Source: GCA-2708415 sp964351905 (GTDB taxonomy: Bacteria; Pseudomonadota; Alphaproteobacteria; Micavibrionales; Micavibrionaceae). Taken from it: a DNA stretch of 47,126 bases. A program made the translations under genes and the position numbers. Shown here piece by piece: positions 40,188-47,126 of the stretch; position 1 is the stretch's first letter; each line of letters begins with the position of its first letter. The stretch covers positions 1 to 47,126 of the forward strand of contig CAYGPG010000015.1 of NCBI GenBank assembly GCA_964351905.1, in the 5' to 3' direction. The notes below the pieces were generated by a model. The model saw nothing but the letters and a program-made list of their open reading frames with translations, made no database searches and was not told where the DNA came from.

Positions 40188-43100
40188 ATGCGCATTCTTA
40201 TATTTGCTCTATCAATTTTTGCTTTACTTATTGTTGCTGCTTTGGTGGGACCAAGCTTTGTCGATTGGAATAAATATAAGCCGCAAATTATTAGCCAAAT
40301 TGAAAGTGGAACAGGATTTAATGTCAAAATAGAAGGCGATTTGGGATTAGGCATTTTTCCATCACCGCATGTGACGGTAAATGATTTGACGGTTGTTTCA
40401 CCTAAACCGCAAGAGTTTGAAAATATTCTTGTGATGAAAAGTGCAGATATTAGCGTTGCTTTGTTGCCGCTTTTGCAAAAAAAGGTGGAGATCAGCAGCG
40501 TTAAGTTGATAGAGCCTGTAATTACTGTTGAAGTCATGGACGATGGTACATCTTCTTGGGCGGTGAAGAAGGCTTTAAACTCAGAAGAGATTATCGAAGC
40601 GCCAGCTGAACAAATTATAGAGCCTAATAATACGGCTAAAAATAATGCTTTGGATTCAATATCGCTCAATCAATTAGAAATAGTTGGTGGTGAGTTAACT
40701 TATCTTGATCATAAAACAAAAGCGCGCCATTCAGCCCAAGAGATAGACATTATGCTTAAGGCCGATAGTTTAAAGGGGCCTTTTGATGTTAAAGGATCTT
40801 TGATCGTGGATGAGAAAGAAGTAGAGATTACTGCGAAAACAGGTCGACTGCCAACAGCAAATGAAGCTTTAAACCTTAATGTGGCTTTATCTTTGCCAAA
40901 GGCAGAGGCTTCTGTTTCTTTCGATGGAGTAGCCTCTATTAAGCAGCCATTTGATGTGCAAGGGCAGACTAAGATTGATATTCAATCTCCAGATAAGTTG
41001 GCCAGTATGTTTGGTGCGTCTTCAGGCTTTAACCAGAGTGTTTCATTGGACGGGTTACTATCTGCGGATGAAAATAAAGTGACATTAGATGATCTAAAAT
41101 TAGCGTTAGGTGATTTTGTAGGGAATGGGAAAATAAATGTTGAGAATTTAAAATCTCAAAATCCATTGATAATCAATGCTGATTTAAAATCATCATCAGT
41201 TTTAAACTTAGATAAGATAATATCAAAGCCATCGTCTAAAACCCAAAATACGGGCGGTGGTGTTTCTGATAAAAGTAAACCTTCTTCTTTTATGCCGCAG
41301 AGCTTAACATTTCCAATTGATGTGAGTGCAGATGTAAAAATTGATATTGGCGGCGTTCAATATCAGGGGCAGAATTTTAAAGGGGCTTTTATTGACCTCA
41401 ATAAAAAAGGCGCACAGTCTAAGGTGAATTTCAAAGTGCTTGAAATGCCAGGGCAGGGTAAAGCGTCAGGCAATATCGATATGGCGTACGGCTCTTCTTC
41501 TAAGGCGGCGAAGACTGGTGCGGTGACTTATTCTGACCCTACAGTAACTTATGATGTTGAAGGACAAGTGGGACAGCTTGCGACATTTTTGAAGGCTTTT
41601 GCGCCTGATGCGGACACAAGTGTGGTATCAAAGTTATATAAAACCGCGCAGTTTGATTTAAAAGGACGCGTGAATGCGAATTCAATTAGCCTGCGTGATA
41701 GTACGCTAAAACTAGACAGTACCGTTGTTGGTTTGGGTGGTAATTACACGCCGGCTATGGCAGGCGCACGTTCAAAGGCAACGATTGACCTTTCGGCGAG
41801 CACGATAGATTTTGATAAAATCATCGAAGCGCAAGGTGGTAAAAAACCATCAAATTCAGGTAATAGTAAAGCACCAAACGCAGAAAAAGCGTTAGAGCCC
41901 TTAAAAGGATTTTCTCTGCCACTTGATCTTATATTTGACCTTAGTCTTCAAAAAGCGCGTATCAACGCGGCGGATTTAGAAGGCCTTCGCCTCACAGGAA
42001 GCCTGATTGGCAAGCAATTAAAATTAACCAATGCATCGGTGAATAATTTTGCAGGTGCGAGTATAAGCGTAAAAGGAAATATTGCAGACCTGTCTGATTT
42101 AACAGGTTTGGACTTAGCGCTTTATACGAAAACGAGTGACATCAAAAAGCTAGCGAGTGCGTTGAAAGTTGATACATCAAAATTACCATCAGAATTAAAC
42201 GCGCTTGAAGCAAATGTTAAAGGCAAGGGGAGCGTAAAAAGCTTAGGCTTTGATGCCAATATCAAGGCCATGAGCGGGCAATTGGATGTCGCAGGAAATA
42301 CGACAGATTTTTTAGGCGTCCCACAATATAATAATTTAGTAATCGGCTTGCAGCATCCTAATCTAGTAAAGGCAATTCAAGTTGTATCGCCGAGCTTTAA
42401 AAGCCAAGCAGGTTTAGCACAACCTGTTAATTTTAGATCAAACGCGACAATCAACAGCAAGAAAATTGATTTATCAAACATGAATGTAAAATTAGGGAAA
42501 ACTGATTTTAACGGTAATCTTAAGATTGACGCATCAGGTAAGATGGTATCAGTACGTGGTAATATTCAGGCAGGTGTTATTGCGTTAGATGATTTACTAG
42601 GTGCTAAAACATCCACTAAATCTTCTGGTGGTGGCGCAGGCTCGTCCTCGTCATCTGGTTCGTCTGGACGTTGGTCAAAATCACCTATTGATCTTAGTTT
42701 TATGAACACAACAGATGTTGATGTTGATTTGTCTGCATCCTCTATCAAATATGGGACATGGAATTTTGCGCAACCTAAAACAAATTTAAAAATTGGTAAT
42801 GGCCAAATGACTATTAATGATATGAAGGCGGGAATATTTGGCGGGACTGCAACATTGTCAACCGAAGTAAAGGCAAGTCCTGTAAGTATTAATCTTACCA
42901 ATAAAATGGATAATATTGATTTGGAACAACTGGCGCGTGCGTTAAGTGGCGGTAATAAATTAAAAAGTACGGGCTCTGTCTCTTTTGATATGGACGTAAA
43001 TGCCACAGGAAACAGTGCCTTTGCGCTTATAAATGCCTTAAACGGTAAAGCCAATTTGAATGGAAATGACATCATTCTTAAAGGCTTTGATTTGGCAAAA

Positions 43101-43751
43101 ATGGCGCGCGGATTAGCCGTTGAAGAAAAATTAGCGACCTCTGTCACAAGCCTTCTAAGTGGCTCGTTACAAGGTGGTCAAACGCAATTTGATACATTGA
43201 AAGGGCAATATAATATCAGTAAAGGTGTTGTGAATATTACCTCCATGGTGATGGATGGCCCCGCGGCGACAATTACAAGTACGGGCGCGGCAGATTTACC
43301 AAAATGGTTTATCAATGTTGATAATTCTATTGTCTTGAAAGATGTGCCTGACCTTGCGCCGATCAATGTGAAGTTTAAAGGCCCACTTGATAACCCAAGC
43401 GATACGTTCGGTAAGAAAATAGTAGAAGATTATCTGGCGGATAAATTAAAACGTAAAATTAACAAAGAACTGGGTGATAAGCTTCCTGGTATCTTGGGTG
43501 ACGATGCAACCAATGCGCTTCAACAATTTGGAATTATTCCAAAGAAACAACAAACGCCTGTTGAGCCAGCTCCAACGCCAGCCAATGATAATACTGCGCC
43601 AGTAGAATCTGCACCAAACGAAGCACAACCCGTTGCGCCAGTTCAGGAACAGCCAAAGAAAATTGAAACACCAGAGGATGCCGTAAATGAATTACTTAAA
43701 GGCGGCGATCCTGAAGAAGCGTTAGGGAATGTGCTTAAGGGGCTGTTTTAA
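40188..43751 (+). CDS. AsmA-family protein
   Basis: Very large envelope protein of the AsmA/TamB/YhdP class, whose members are bridge-like lipid carriers between the membranes. It has 1187 residues. One N-terminal membrane anchor (RILIFALSIFALLIVAALVG) is followed by the AsmA signature FVDWNKYKPQIISQIESGTGFNVKIEGDLGLGIFPSPHVTVNDLTV. A long series of beta-rich repeats follows. A Ser/Gly linker lies near residue 810, and the conserved C-terminal AsmA block contains DMDVNATGNSAFALINALNGKANLNGNDIILKGFDLAKM. A Pro-rich tail ends in EDAVNELLKGGDPEEALGNVLKGLF. AGGGAAA precedes the ATG. TATAAT at 40108-40113 is a possible -10. Confidence 0.93.
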   Translation: MRILIFALSIFALLIVAALVGPSFVDWNKYKPQIISQIESGTGFNVKIEGDLGLGIFPSPHVTVNDLTVVSPKPQEFENILVMKSADISVALLPLLQKKVEISSVKLIEPVITVEVMDDGTSSWAVKKALNSEEIIEAPAEQIIEPNNTAKNNALDSISLNQLEIVGGELTYLDHKTKARHSAQEIDIMLKADSLKGPFDVKGSLIVDEKEVEITAKTGRLPTANEALNLNVALSLPKAEASVSFDGVASIKQPFDVQGQTKIDIQSPDKLASMFGASSGFNQSVSLDGLLSADENKVTLDDLKLALGDFVGNGKINVENLKSQNPLIINADLKSSSVLNLDKIISKPSSKTQNTGGGVSDKSKPSSFMPQSLTFPIDVSADVKIDIGGVQYQGQNFKGAFIDLNKKGAQSKVNFKVLEMPGQGKASGNIDMAYGSSSKAAKTGAVTYSDPTVTYDVEGQVGQLATFLKAFAPDADTSVVSKLYKTAQFDLKGRVNANSISLRDSTLKLDSTVVGLGGNYTPAMAGARSKATIDLSASTIDFDKIIEAQGGKKPSNSGNSKAPNAEKALEPLKGFSLPLDLIFDLSLQKARINAADLEGLRLTGSLIGKQLKLTNASVNNFAGASISVKGNIADLSDLTGLDLALYTKTSDIKKLASALKVDTSKLPSELNALEANVKGKGSVKSLGFDANIKAMSGQLDVAGNTTDFLGVPQYNNLVIGLQHPNLVKAIQVVSPSFKSQAGLAQPVNFRSNATINSKKIDLSNMNVKLGKTDFNGNLKIDASGKMVSVRGNIQAGVIALDDLLGAKTSTKSSGGGAGSSSSSGSSGRWSKSPIDLSFMNTTDVDVDLSASSIKYGTWNFAQPKTNLKIGNGQMTINDMKAGIFGGTATLSTEVKASPVSINLTNKMDNIDLEQLARALSGGNKLKSTGSVSFDMDVNATGNSAFALINALNGKANLNGNDIILKGFDLAKMARGLAVEEKLATSVTSLLSGSLQGGQTQFDTLKGQYNISKGVVNITSMVMDGPAATITSTGAADLPKWFINVDNSIVLKDVPDLAPINVKFKGPLDNPSDTFGKKIVEDYLADKLKRKINKELGDKLPGILGDDATNALQQFGIIPKKQQTPVEPAPTPANDNTAPVESAPNEAQPVAPVQEQPKKIETPEDAVNELLKGGDPEEALGNVLKGLF

Positions 43752-43762
43752 ATATTAATCTC

Positions 43763-43830
43763 TCACATTCCTGCGAAAGCAGGGATCTTATTTATAACTG
43801 ATGCAAGATCCCAGTTTTCACTGGGATGTG
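43763..43830. repeat. Palindromic repeat family B
   Basis: cacattcctgcgaaagcagggatct at the left and agatcccagttttcactgggatgtg at the right match the family B units at 4884 and 6421. It separates the convergent AsmA and ribbon-helix-helix genes and abuts the latter's stop. Confidence 0.78.
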
Positions 43831-44061
43831 TCACTGGTTGATATTATTTAAAACATATAACCTAATCGCACTCGATAGATTGACGGAGCGGGCTTCGTCT
43901 ATTTCTGTGATAAGTTGGTTAATAGATTTATTTTGCGCCTCAGCGAGCGTTTTAAACGCTTCCCAGAATGGTTTTTCGATAGATACGCTCGTTGCGTGTC
44001 CCGCAATCATGACGGATCGTTTTACGATAGGCGCATTCAGAATATTACTTAACTCCGTCAT
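43831..44061 (-). CDS. Ribbon-helix-helix domain protein
   Basis: It has 76 residues and is a putative DNA-binding regulator of the RHH_4 group. The motif KRSVMIAGHATSVSIEKPFWEAFKTLAEAQNKSINQLITEID fits the strand-helix-helix, with SINQL leading the second helix. C-terminal LSSAIRLYVLNNINQ completes the fold. Such genes are often found near fumC in Alphaproteobacteria. The first ATG (44061-44059) lies inside the end of a family A repeat, and no ribosome site precedes it. The next Met would cut into the conserved strand, so the repeat-borne start seems to be used. Confidence 0.82.
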   Translation of the reverse strand: MTELSNILNAPIVKRSVMIAGHATSVSIEKPFWEAFKTLAEAQNKSINQLITEIDEARSVNLSSAIRLYVLNNINQ

Positions 44062-44141
44062 TGCGAGGAGCCTTTATGGCGACGCGGCAATCCAGAGCCA
44101 AGAGTAAATATTCTGGATTGCTTCGCTATGCTCGCAATGAC
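44057..44141. repeat. Palindromic repeat family A, full copy 3
   Basis: gtcattgcgaggagc...gcaatccag and ctggattgcttcgctatgctcgcaatgac form the arms. Its left end contains the start codon of the ribbon-helix-helix gene, and its right end lies 14 bases past the fumC stop. Confidence 0.85.
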
Positions 44142-44155
44142 AATTATAAAACTCA

Positions 44156-45547
44156 TTACTTCGGCGAAATCATGTCTTCAGGGCGTACCCATTCATCGAA
44201 CTGTTCTGCGGTTAATAACCCAAGTGCAACACCTTCTTCTTTCAAGGTCGTGCCATTCGCATAAGCCGTTTTAGCAATCTTCGCCGCGTTATCATATCCA
44301 ATATGTGGGTTGAGTGCGGTGACGAGCATTAAAGAATTTTCCATCAAATTCTGAATACGTTCTTTATTCGCCTCGATACCACTCACGCAATTATCTGTGA
44401 AACTGACACAACCATCAGCGAGCAGTTGAAGGGATTGAAGCACATTATAAATCATCACCGGCTTAAACACGTTCAATTCAAAATGCCCTTGGCTTCCTGC
44501 CACGGTCACGGCGGTGTTATTGCCCATCACTTGCGTGCAAACCATCGTCAGCGCTTCGCACTGCGTGGGGTTAACTTTGCCCGGCATAATGGAAGAGCCA
44601 GGCTCATTTGCAGGTAAGCTGATCTCCCCAATGCCAGAACGTGGGCCAGAACCCAAAAGGCGTAAATCATTTGCAATTTTCATGAGCGATGTGGCGAGCA
44701 CATTTAACGCGCCGTGCAATTCCACGAGCGCATCATGCGCGGCGAGGGCTTCAAATTTATTCTCTGCTGTCACAAATTCTAAGCCTGTAATTTCAGATAC
44801 ATGTTCCGCAAATTTTTCGGCGAAACCGATGCGGCAGTTAATTCCTGTACCCACCGCTGTGCCGCCTTGGGCAAGCTCCATCACGCGCGGCATACAATTT
44901 TCAACACGGGCAATACCATATTCAATTTGTTTGGCGTAACCAGAAAATTCCTGACCGAGTGTAATGGGCGTGGCATCTTGTAAATGCGTACGACCATTCT
45001 TAATGATATCTTTAAATTGTTTCGCTTTACCATCTAATGCTTCGTGTAGTTTGATGAGCGCAGGGAATAAGGCATGATGTGTTTGCTCACCTGCTGCGAT
45101 ATACATCGCTGTGGGGAAGGTGTCGTTGGAAGATTGCCCCATATTTACATGGTCGTTCGGGTGAATGGGGTCTTTACCGCCGCGTGTGCCGTTAAGTTGC
45201 TCGTTGGCATAACCCGCAATCACTTCATTGGCGTTCATGTTGGTTTGCGTGCCAGACCCCGTTTGCCATACGGCGAGGGGGAATTGATCGCTCAGCGTGC
45301 CATCAAGGATTTTGTCGGCGGCCTGAACAATAGGCTCGCCTATTTTCTTCTCAAGCGCATCCAAATCCATATTGGTTAGCGCGGCGGCTTTCTTTTGAAT
45401 GGCTAGTGCACGGATAAGGGGCGCGGGCATTTTTTCTGTACCAATTTTAAAGTTCTGCAAACTCCGTTGCGTCTGCGCGCCATAATAAGCATCCGCAGGC
45501 ACCTCAATCTCACCAATGGAATCTGTTTCTATACGTGTTTTGGTCAT
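44156..45547 (-). CDS. fumC: Class II fumarate hydratase
   Basis: TCA-cycle enzyme converting fumarate to malate without an Fe-S cluster. It has 463 residues from the ATG at 45547, supported by GAGG five bases upstream. The frame is open to 45598, but that extra part is translated from a repeat. Landmarks are IGEIEVPADAYYGAQTQRSLQNF, SGTQTNMNANEVIA, HPNDHVNMGQSSNDTFPTAM, GRTHLQDATPITLGQEFSGYA and the fumarase signature GSSIMPGKVNP (about residue 317). Confidence 0.97.
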   Translation of the reverse strand: MTKTRIETDSIGEIEVPADAYYGAQTQRSLQNFKIGTEKMPAPLIRALAIQKKAAALTNMDLDALEKKIGEPIVQAADKILDGTLSDQFPLAVWQTGSGTQTNMNANEVIAGYANEQLNGTRGGKDPIHPNDHVNMGQSSNDTFPTAMYIAAGEQTHHALFPALIKLHEALDGKAKQFKDIIKNGRTHLQDATPITLGQEFSGYAKQIEYGIARVENCMPRVMELAQGGTAVGTGINCRIGFAEKFAEHVSEITGLEFVTAENKFEALAAHDALVELHGALNVLATSLMKIANDLRLLGSGPRSGIGEISLPANEPGSSIMPGKVNPTQCEALTMVCTQVMGNNTAVTVAGSQGHFELNVFKPVMIYNVLQSLQLLADGCVSFTDNCVSGIEANKERIQNLMENSLMLVTALNPHIGYDNAAKIAKTAYANGTTLKEEGVALGLLTAEQFDEWVRPEDMISPK

Positions 45548-45574
45548 TATTACCTCTAAAAAAATTACCTTTTC

Positions 45575-45657
45575 GTCATTGCGAGCATAGCGAAGCAATC
45601 CAGTGATTTAAAGCAATATTGTATGGATTGCCGCGTCACGTTGTTTCTCGCAATGAC
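45575..45657. repeat. Palindromic repeat family A, full copy 4
   Basis: gtcattgcgagcatagcgaagcaatccag at the left, tggattgccgcg...ctcgcaatgac at the right. It lies 27 bases upstream of the fumC start and reaches into its open frame. Confidence 0.85.
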
Positions 45658-45710
45658 GTATGAATTATTTAAAGTTTAAAGTGTATAAGCATCTTCAGGA
45701 TTCTAGAGAG

Positions 45711-45745
45711 AAAATTATTGACATAATTTTAAGTGTCTTTATTTT
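45711..45745 (+). promoter_or_regulatory. Promoter overlapped by an inverted repeat, 107-aa gene
   Basis: aaaattat (45711-45718) and ataatttt (45723-45730) flank tgac, so a perfect 8-bp-arm inverted repeat is centred on the -35 hexamer TTGACA (45718-45723). TATTTT (45740-45745) 16 bases downstream is a possible -10. Confidence 0.45.
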
Positions 45746-45781
45746 GGCTGTATACAAAATTAAAATTTCTCCAAATTATTG

Positions 45782-46105
45782 ATGAATAAATATCACCCAA
45801 CTGAAATAGTTTTTTCGTGCCTTGTGCATAGTGCTAAACGGCCTAACTTAAGACAGTTTTCATTCGCTGCTAGTTTCCTTTTATGTACTGATGATCGTGC
45901 GTTAAGATACAAAATTATCGGTGTTATGCTTGTGGCACCTATTCCTTTGTCTCGTTCAGCAGCAAGCATTCTTATATTAAATGAAGGTGTTAGAGAGATA
46001 AAGAGTGTCATTCATCATTTTTCGCATGGCAAGCGACAATATCGTGATTTGCTTCATCAAAGTATTCTGAAGGCACATAATGATGCACCAAGAATTGATC
46101 TTTAG
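45782..46105 (+). CDS. Unknown 107-aa protein
   Basis: I do not recognise a family. The ATG at 45782 is preferred over a TTG one codon upstream. The sequence is of mixed character: MNKYHPTEIVFSCLVHSAKRPNLRQFSFAASFLL, a hydrophobic stretch IIGVMLVAPIPLSRSAASILIL, then a basic helical tail with HHFSHGKRQYRDLLHQSILKAH. No clear signal peptide or ribosome-binding site is seen. Codon use fits the neighbours, and it has its own upstream promoter with an inverted repeat. The stop is one base from the convergent purK stop. An overlapping minus-strand frame (45793-46011) is less likely. Confidence 0.55.
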   Translation: MNKYHPTEIVFSCLVHSAKRPNLRQFSFAASFLLCTDDRALRYKIIGVMLVAPIPLSRSAASILILNEGVREIKSVIHHFSHGKRQYRDLLHQSILKAHNDAPRIDL

Positions 46106-46106
46106 T

Positions 46107-47126
46107 TTACTTCTTTAAAATAGTTACATGGCCCATTTTGCGGCCTTCGCGGGCTTCGGTTTTGCCGTAGAGGTGAAGGTGGGCGCCTGCCATGTTTAGG
46201 TATTGATCGAGGTCTGAAACGTCCTCTGGCCCGACTAAATTAATCATCTCACACGCACTATGCGGTGTGGCATCGCCGACAGGAAGCGCACAGACGGTGC
46301 GGACGTGATTTTCAAACTGTGACACCGCACAAGCATCAATCGTCCAATGGCCGCTATTATGCGTTCTGGGTGCTATTTCATTGGCCAACAGGTCACCATC
46401 CTTCGTCACGAACAGTTCGAGCGTGAGAACGCCGACCAAATCAACCGCATCGGCAATTTTGGTGACCATTTCGCCGGCTTTTGCGTGCATATCGTCCGTA
46501 ATGGGCGCAGGGGCAATTGTTTTGCTCAAAATATGATTTTTATGCTCGTTCAGAGCGGCGGGATAAACAACAGACTTACCCTGAAGGTCGCGCGCGATGA
46601 TAACAGAGATCTCAAAATCAAAATCAATAACCCCTTCAATAACAGCTTCTTCTGTATTAAGGCTCGCCCATGAGTCTTGACTCTTACTGCTATCCCCATG
46701 AAATATTTGACCTTTTCCATCATATCCGAAACGCGCAGTTTTAATTATGCATTCACGGGTCATCCATTTGGCGAGCGTTACATCAATATCCTCAGCTTTA
46801 TGGCACGGTGCCCAAGGCGCTGTAGGAATATCAATAGAGTTTAAAAAATCTTTTTCTTTCAAACGGTTCTGCGATACTTCTAAAAGCTTACTGTCAGGAT
46901 AAACAGGCTTGTGTTGTTTCAAAAATTCTATTGTTTTCAATGGGATATTTTCAAATTCGTAACTAATAACATCAACTTGATCAGCAAAAGCCTTTAAAGC
47001 CTTTTCATCTTCATACTCTGCTTGGGTGAAGTAAGGGGTAACGAGAGAGGCGGGGCAAGCCTCTTCAGGACATAATATATGCGTGCTGATCCCCAAACGC
47101 GCCGCAGCCATTGCCGACATACGCCC
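46107..47126 (-). CDS. purK: 5-(carboxyamino)imidazole ribonucleotide synthase PurK (5' end cut off)
   Basis: Purine synthesis: ATP-dependent carboxylation of AIR with bicarbonate. It is an ATP-grasp enzyme, and 339 residues are visible. The window edge falls in the GGGQLGRM N-terminal motif, since the frame begins G-R-MSAMAAARLG, so only a few residues are missing. ISYEFENIPLKTIEFLK, the IIKTARFGYDGKGQ nucleotide loop, VIEGVIDFDFEISVI and NEIAPRTHNSGHWTIDACAVSQFENHVR are diagnostic. purE, its usual partner, would lie beyond the window. Confidence 0.96.
   Translation of the reverse strand, partial: GRMSAMAAARLGISTHILCPEEACPASLVTPYFTQAEYEDEKALKAFADQVDVISYEFENIPLKTIEFLKQHKPVYPDSKLLEVSQNRLKEKDFLNSIDIPTAPWAPCHKAEDIDVTLAKWMTRECIIKTARFGYDGKGQIFHGDSSKSQDSWASLNTEEAVIEGVIDFDFEISVIIARDLQGKSVVYPAALNEHKNHILSKTIAPAPITDDMHAKAGEMVTKIADAVDLVGVLTLELFVTKDGDLLANEIAPRTHNSGHWTIDACAVSQFENHVRTVCALPVGDATPHSACEMINLVGPEDVSDLDQYLNMAGAHLHLYGKTEAREGRKMGHVTILKK

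Noticed and set aside
42566..43147. 193-codon minus-strand frame inside the AsmA gene
   Set aside because: Antisense shadow of a strongly supported AsmA reading frame, with no family features.
45548..45598. N-terminal extension of fumC
   Set aside because: The added residues are encoded partly by a family A repeat. The ATG at 45547 has GAGG at good spacing and matches the family start.
43831..45598. Ribbon-helix-helix gene as antitoxin of a toxin-antitoxin pair
   Set aside because: No toxin-like gene is adjacent. The RHH_4 type near fumC is a known stand-alone arrangement in Alphaproteobacteria.
32101..45657. Regularly recurring family A repeats as a CRISPR array
   Set aside because: Copies are kilobases apart, lie in both orientations and are each a full palindrome. 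There are no uniform spacers or cas genes.
45793..46011. 72-codon minus-strand frame opposite the 107-aa gene
   Set aside because: No promoter or ribosome site and no family features. The plus-strand frame is longer and has an upstream promoter.

Overview
The window looks like a chromosomal stretch from a low-GC (roughly 42-45% by eye) alphaproteobacterium. This rests on gene content and order: murJ-trpS followed shortly by an NFU1-type Fe-S carrier and tsaB; proC with an upstream YbjN-domain gene and ubiK; lgt overlapping a MidA/NDUFAF7-type methyltransferase and then pgeF; prs-rplY-pth-ychF; a PleC/DivJ-like histidine kinase; and a ribbon-helix-helix gene beside fumC. hldD, lgt, murJ, OmpA and AsmA indicate a Gram-negative with a heptose-containing LPS core. 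ubiE and ubiK indicate ubiquinone respiration. I cannot name the species. A deep-branching lineage is a guess from the low GC and the number of unrecognised proteins.

Layout. 1-2.2 kb: ubiE (minus), carrying a repeat-derived in-frame insert, divergent from an unknown 310-aa gene. 2.3-9 kb: murJ, trpS, two unknown genes, the NFU-type gene, a degenerate NodB-family protein and tsaB. 9-11 kb: proC, YbjN and ubiK on the minus strand, bracketed by two inverted copies of one palindromic repeat. 11-19 kb: hldD-lgt-midA-like-pgeF, a small membrane protein, then prs, rplY, pth, an acidic 84-aa protein and ychF. 19-28 kb: an unknown 655-aa membrane protein, ilvE, an OmpR/EnvZ-type pair, csaA, an orphan PAS histidine kinase and recX. 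28-34 kb: an ABC-2 permease, hslO, a lipoprotein, trkH and an OmpA-family lipoprotein. 33.4-35.1 kb: a DJ-1/PfpI homologue lacking its Cys-His, and prfB with the classic +1 programmed frameshift. 35.3-43.8 kb: a four-gene plus-strand block (double TcpQ-like protein, large coiled-coil protein sharing its N-terminal domain, cyclic-nucleotide-binding-domain protein, giant AsmA protein). 43.8-47.1 kb: a ribbon-helix-helix protein, fumC, an unknown 107-aa gene and a truncated purK.

Most genes are housekeeping: envelope building (murJ, lgt, hldD, pgeF, AsmA, OmpA), translation (trpS, tsaB, rplY, pth, ychF, prfB, csaA), ubiquinone, amino-acid and nucleotide metabolism, and two-component signalling. 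Intergenic spaces are seeded with at least four families of short palindromic repeats (about 50-90 bp). A different G/C-rich palindromic repeat cluster has entered the ubiE coding frame without breaking it, as Rickettsia palindromic elements do.

The best candidate for an undescribed system is the 35.3-43.8 kb envelope block. Its first two proteins share an N-terminal domain of about 130 residues that I do not recognise. I saw no rRNA or tRNA gene, CRISPR array, insertion sequence or integrase.
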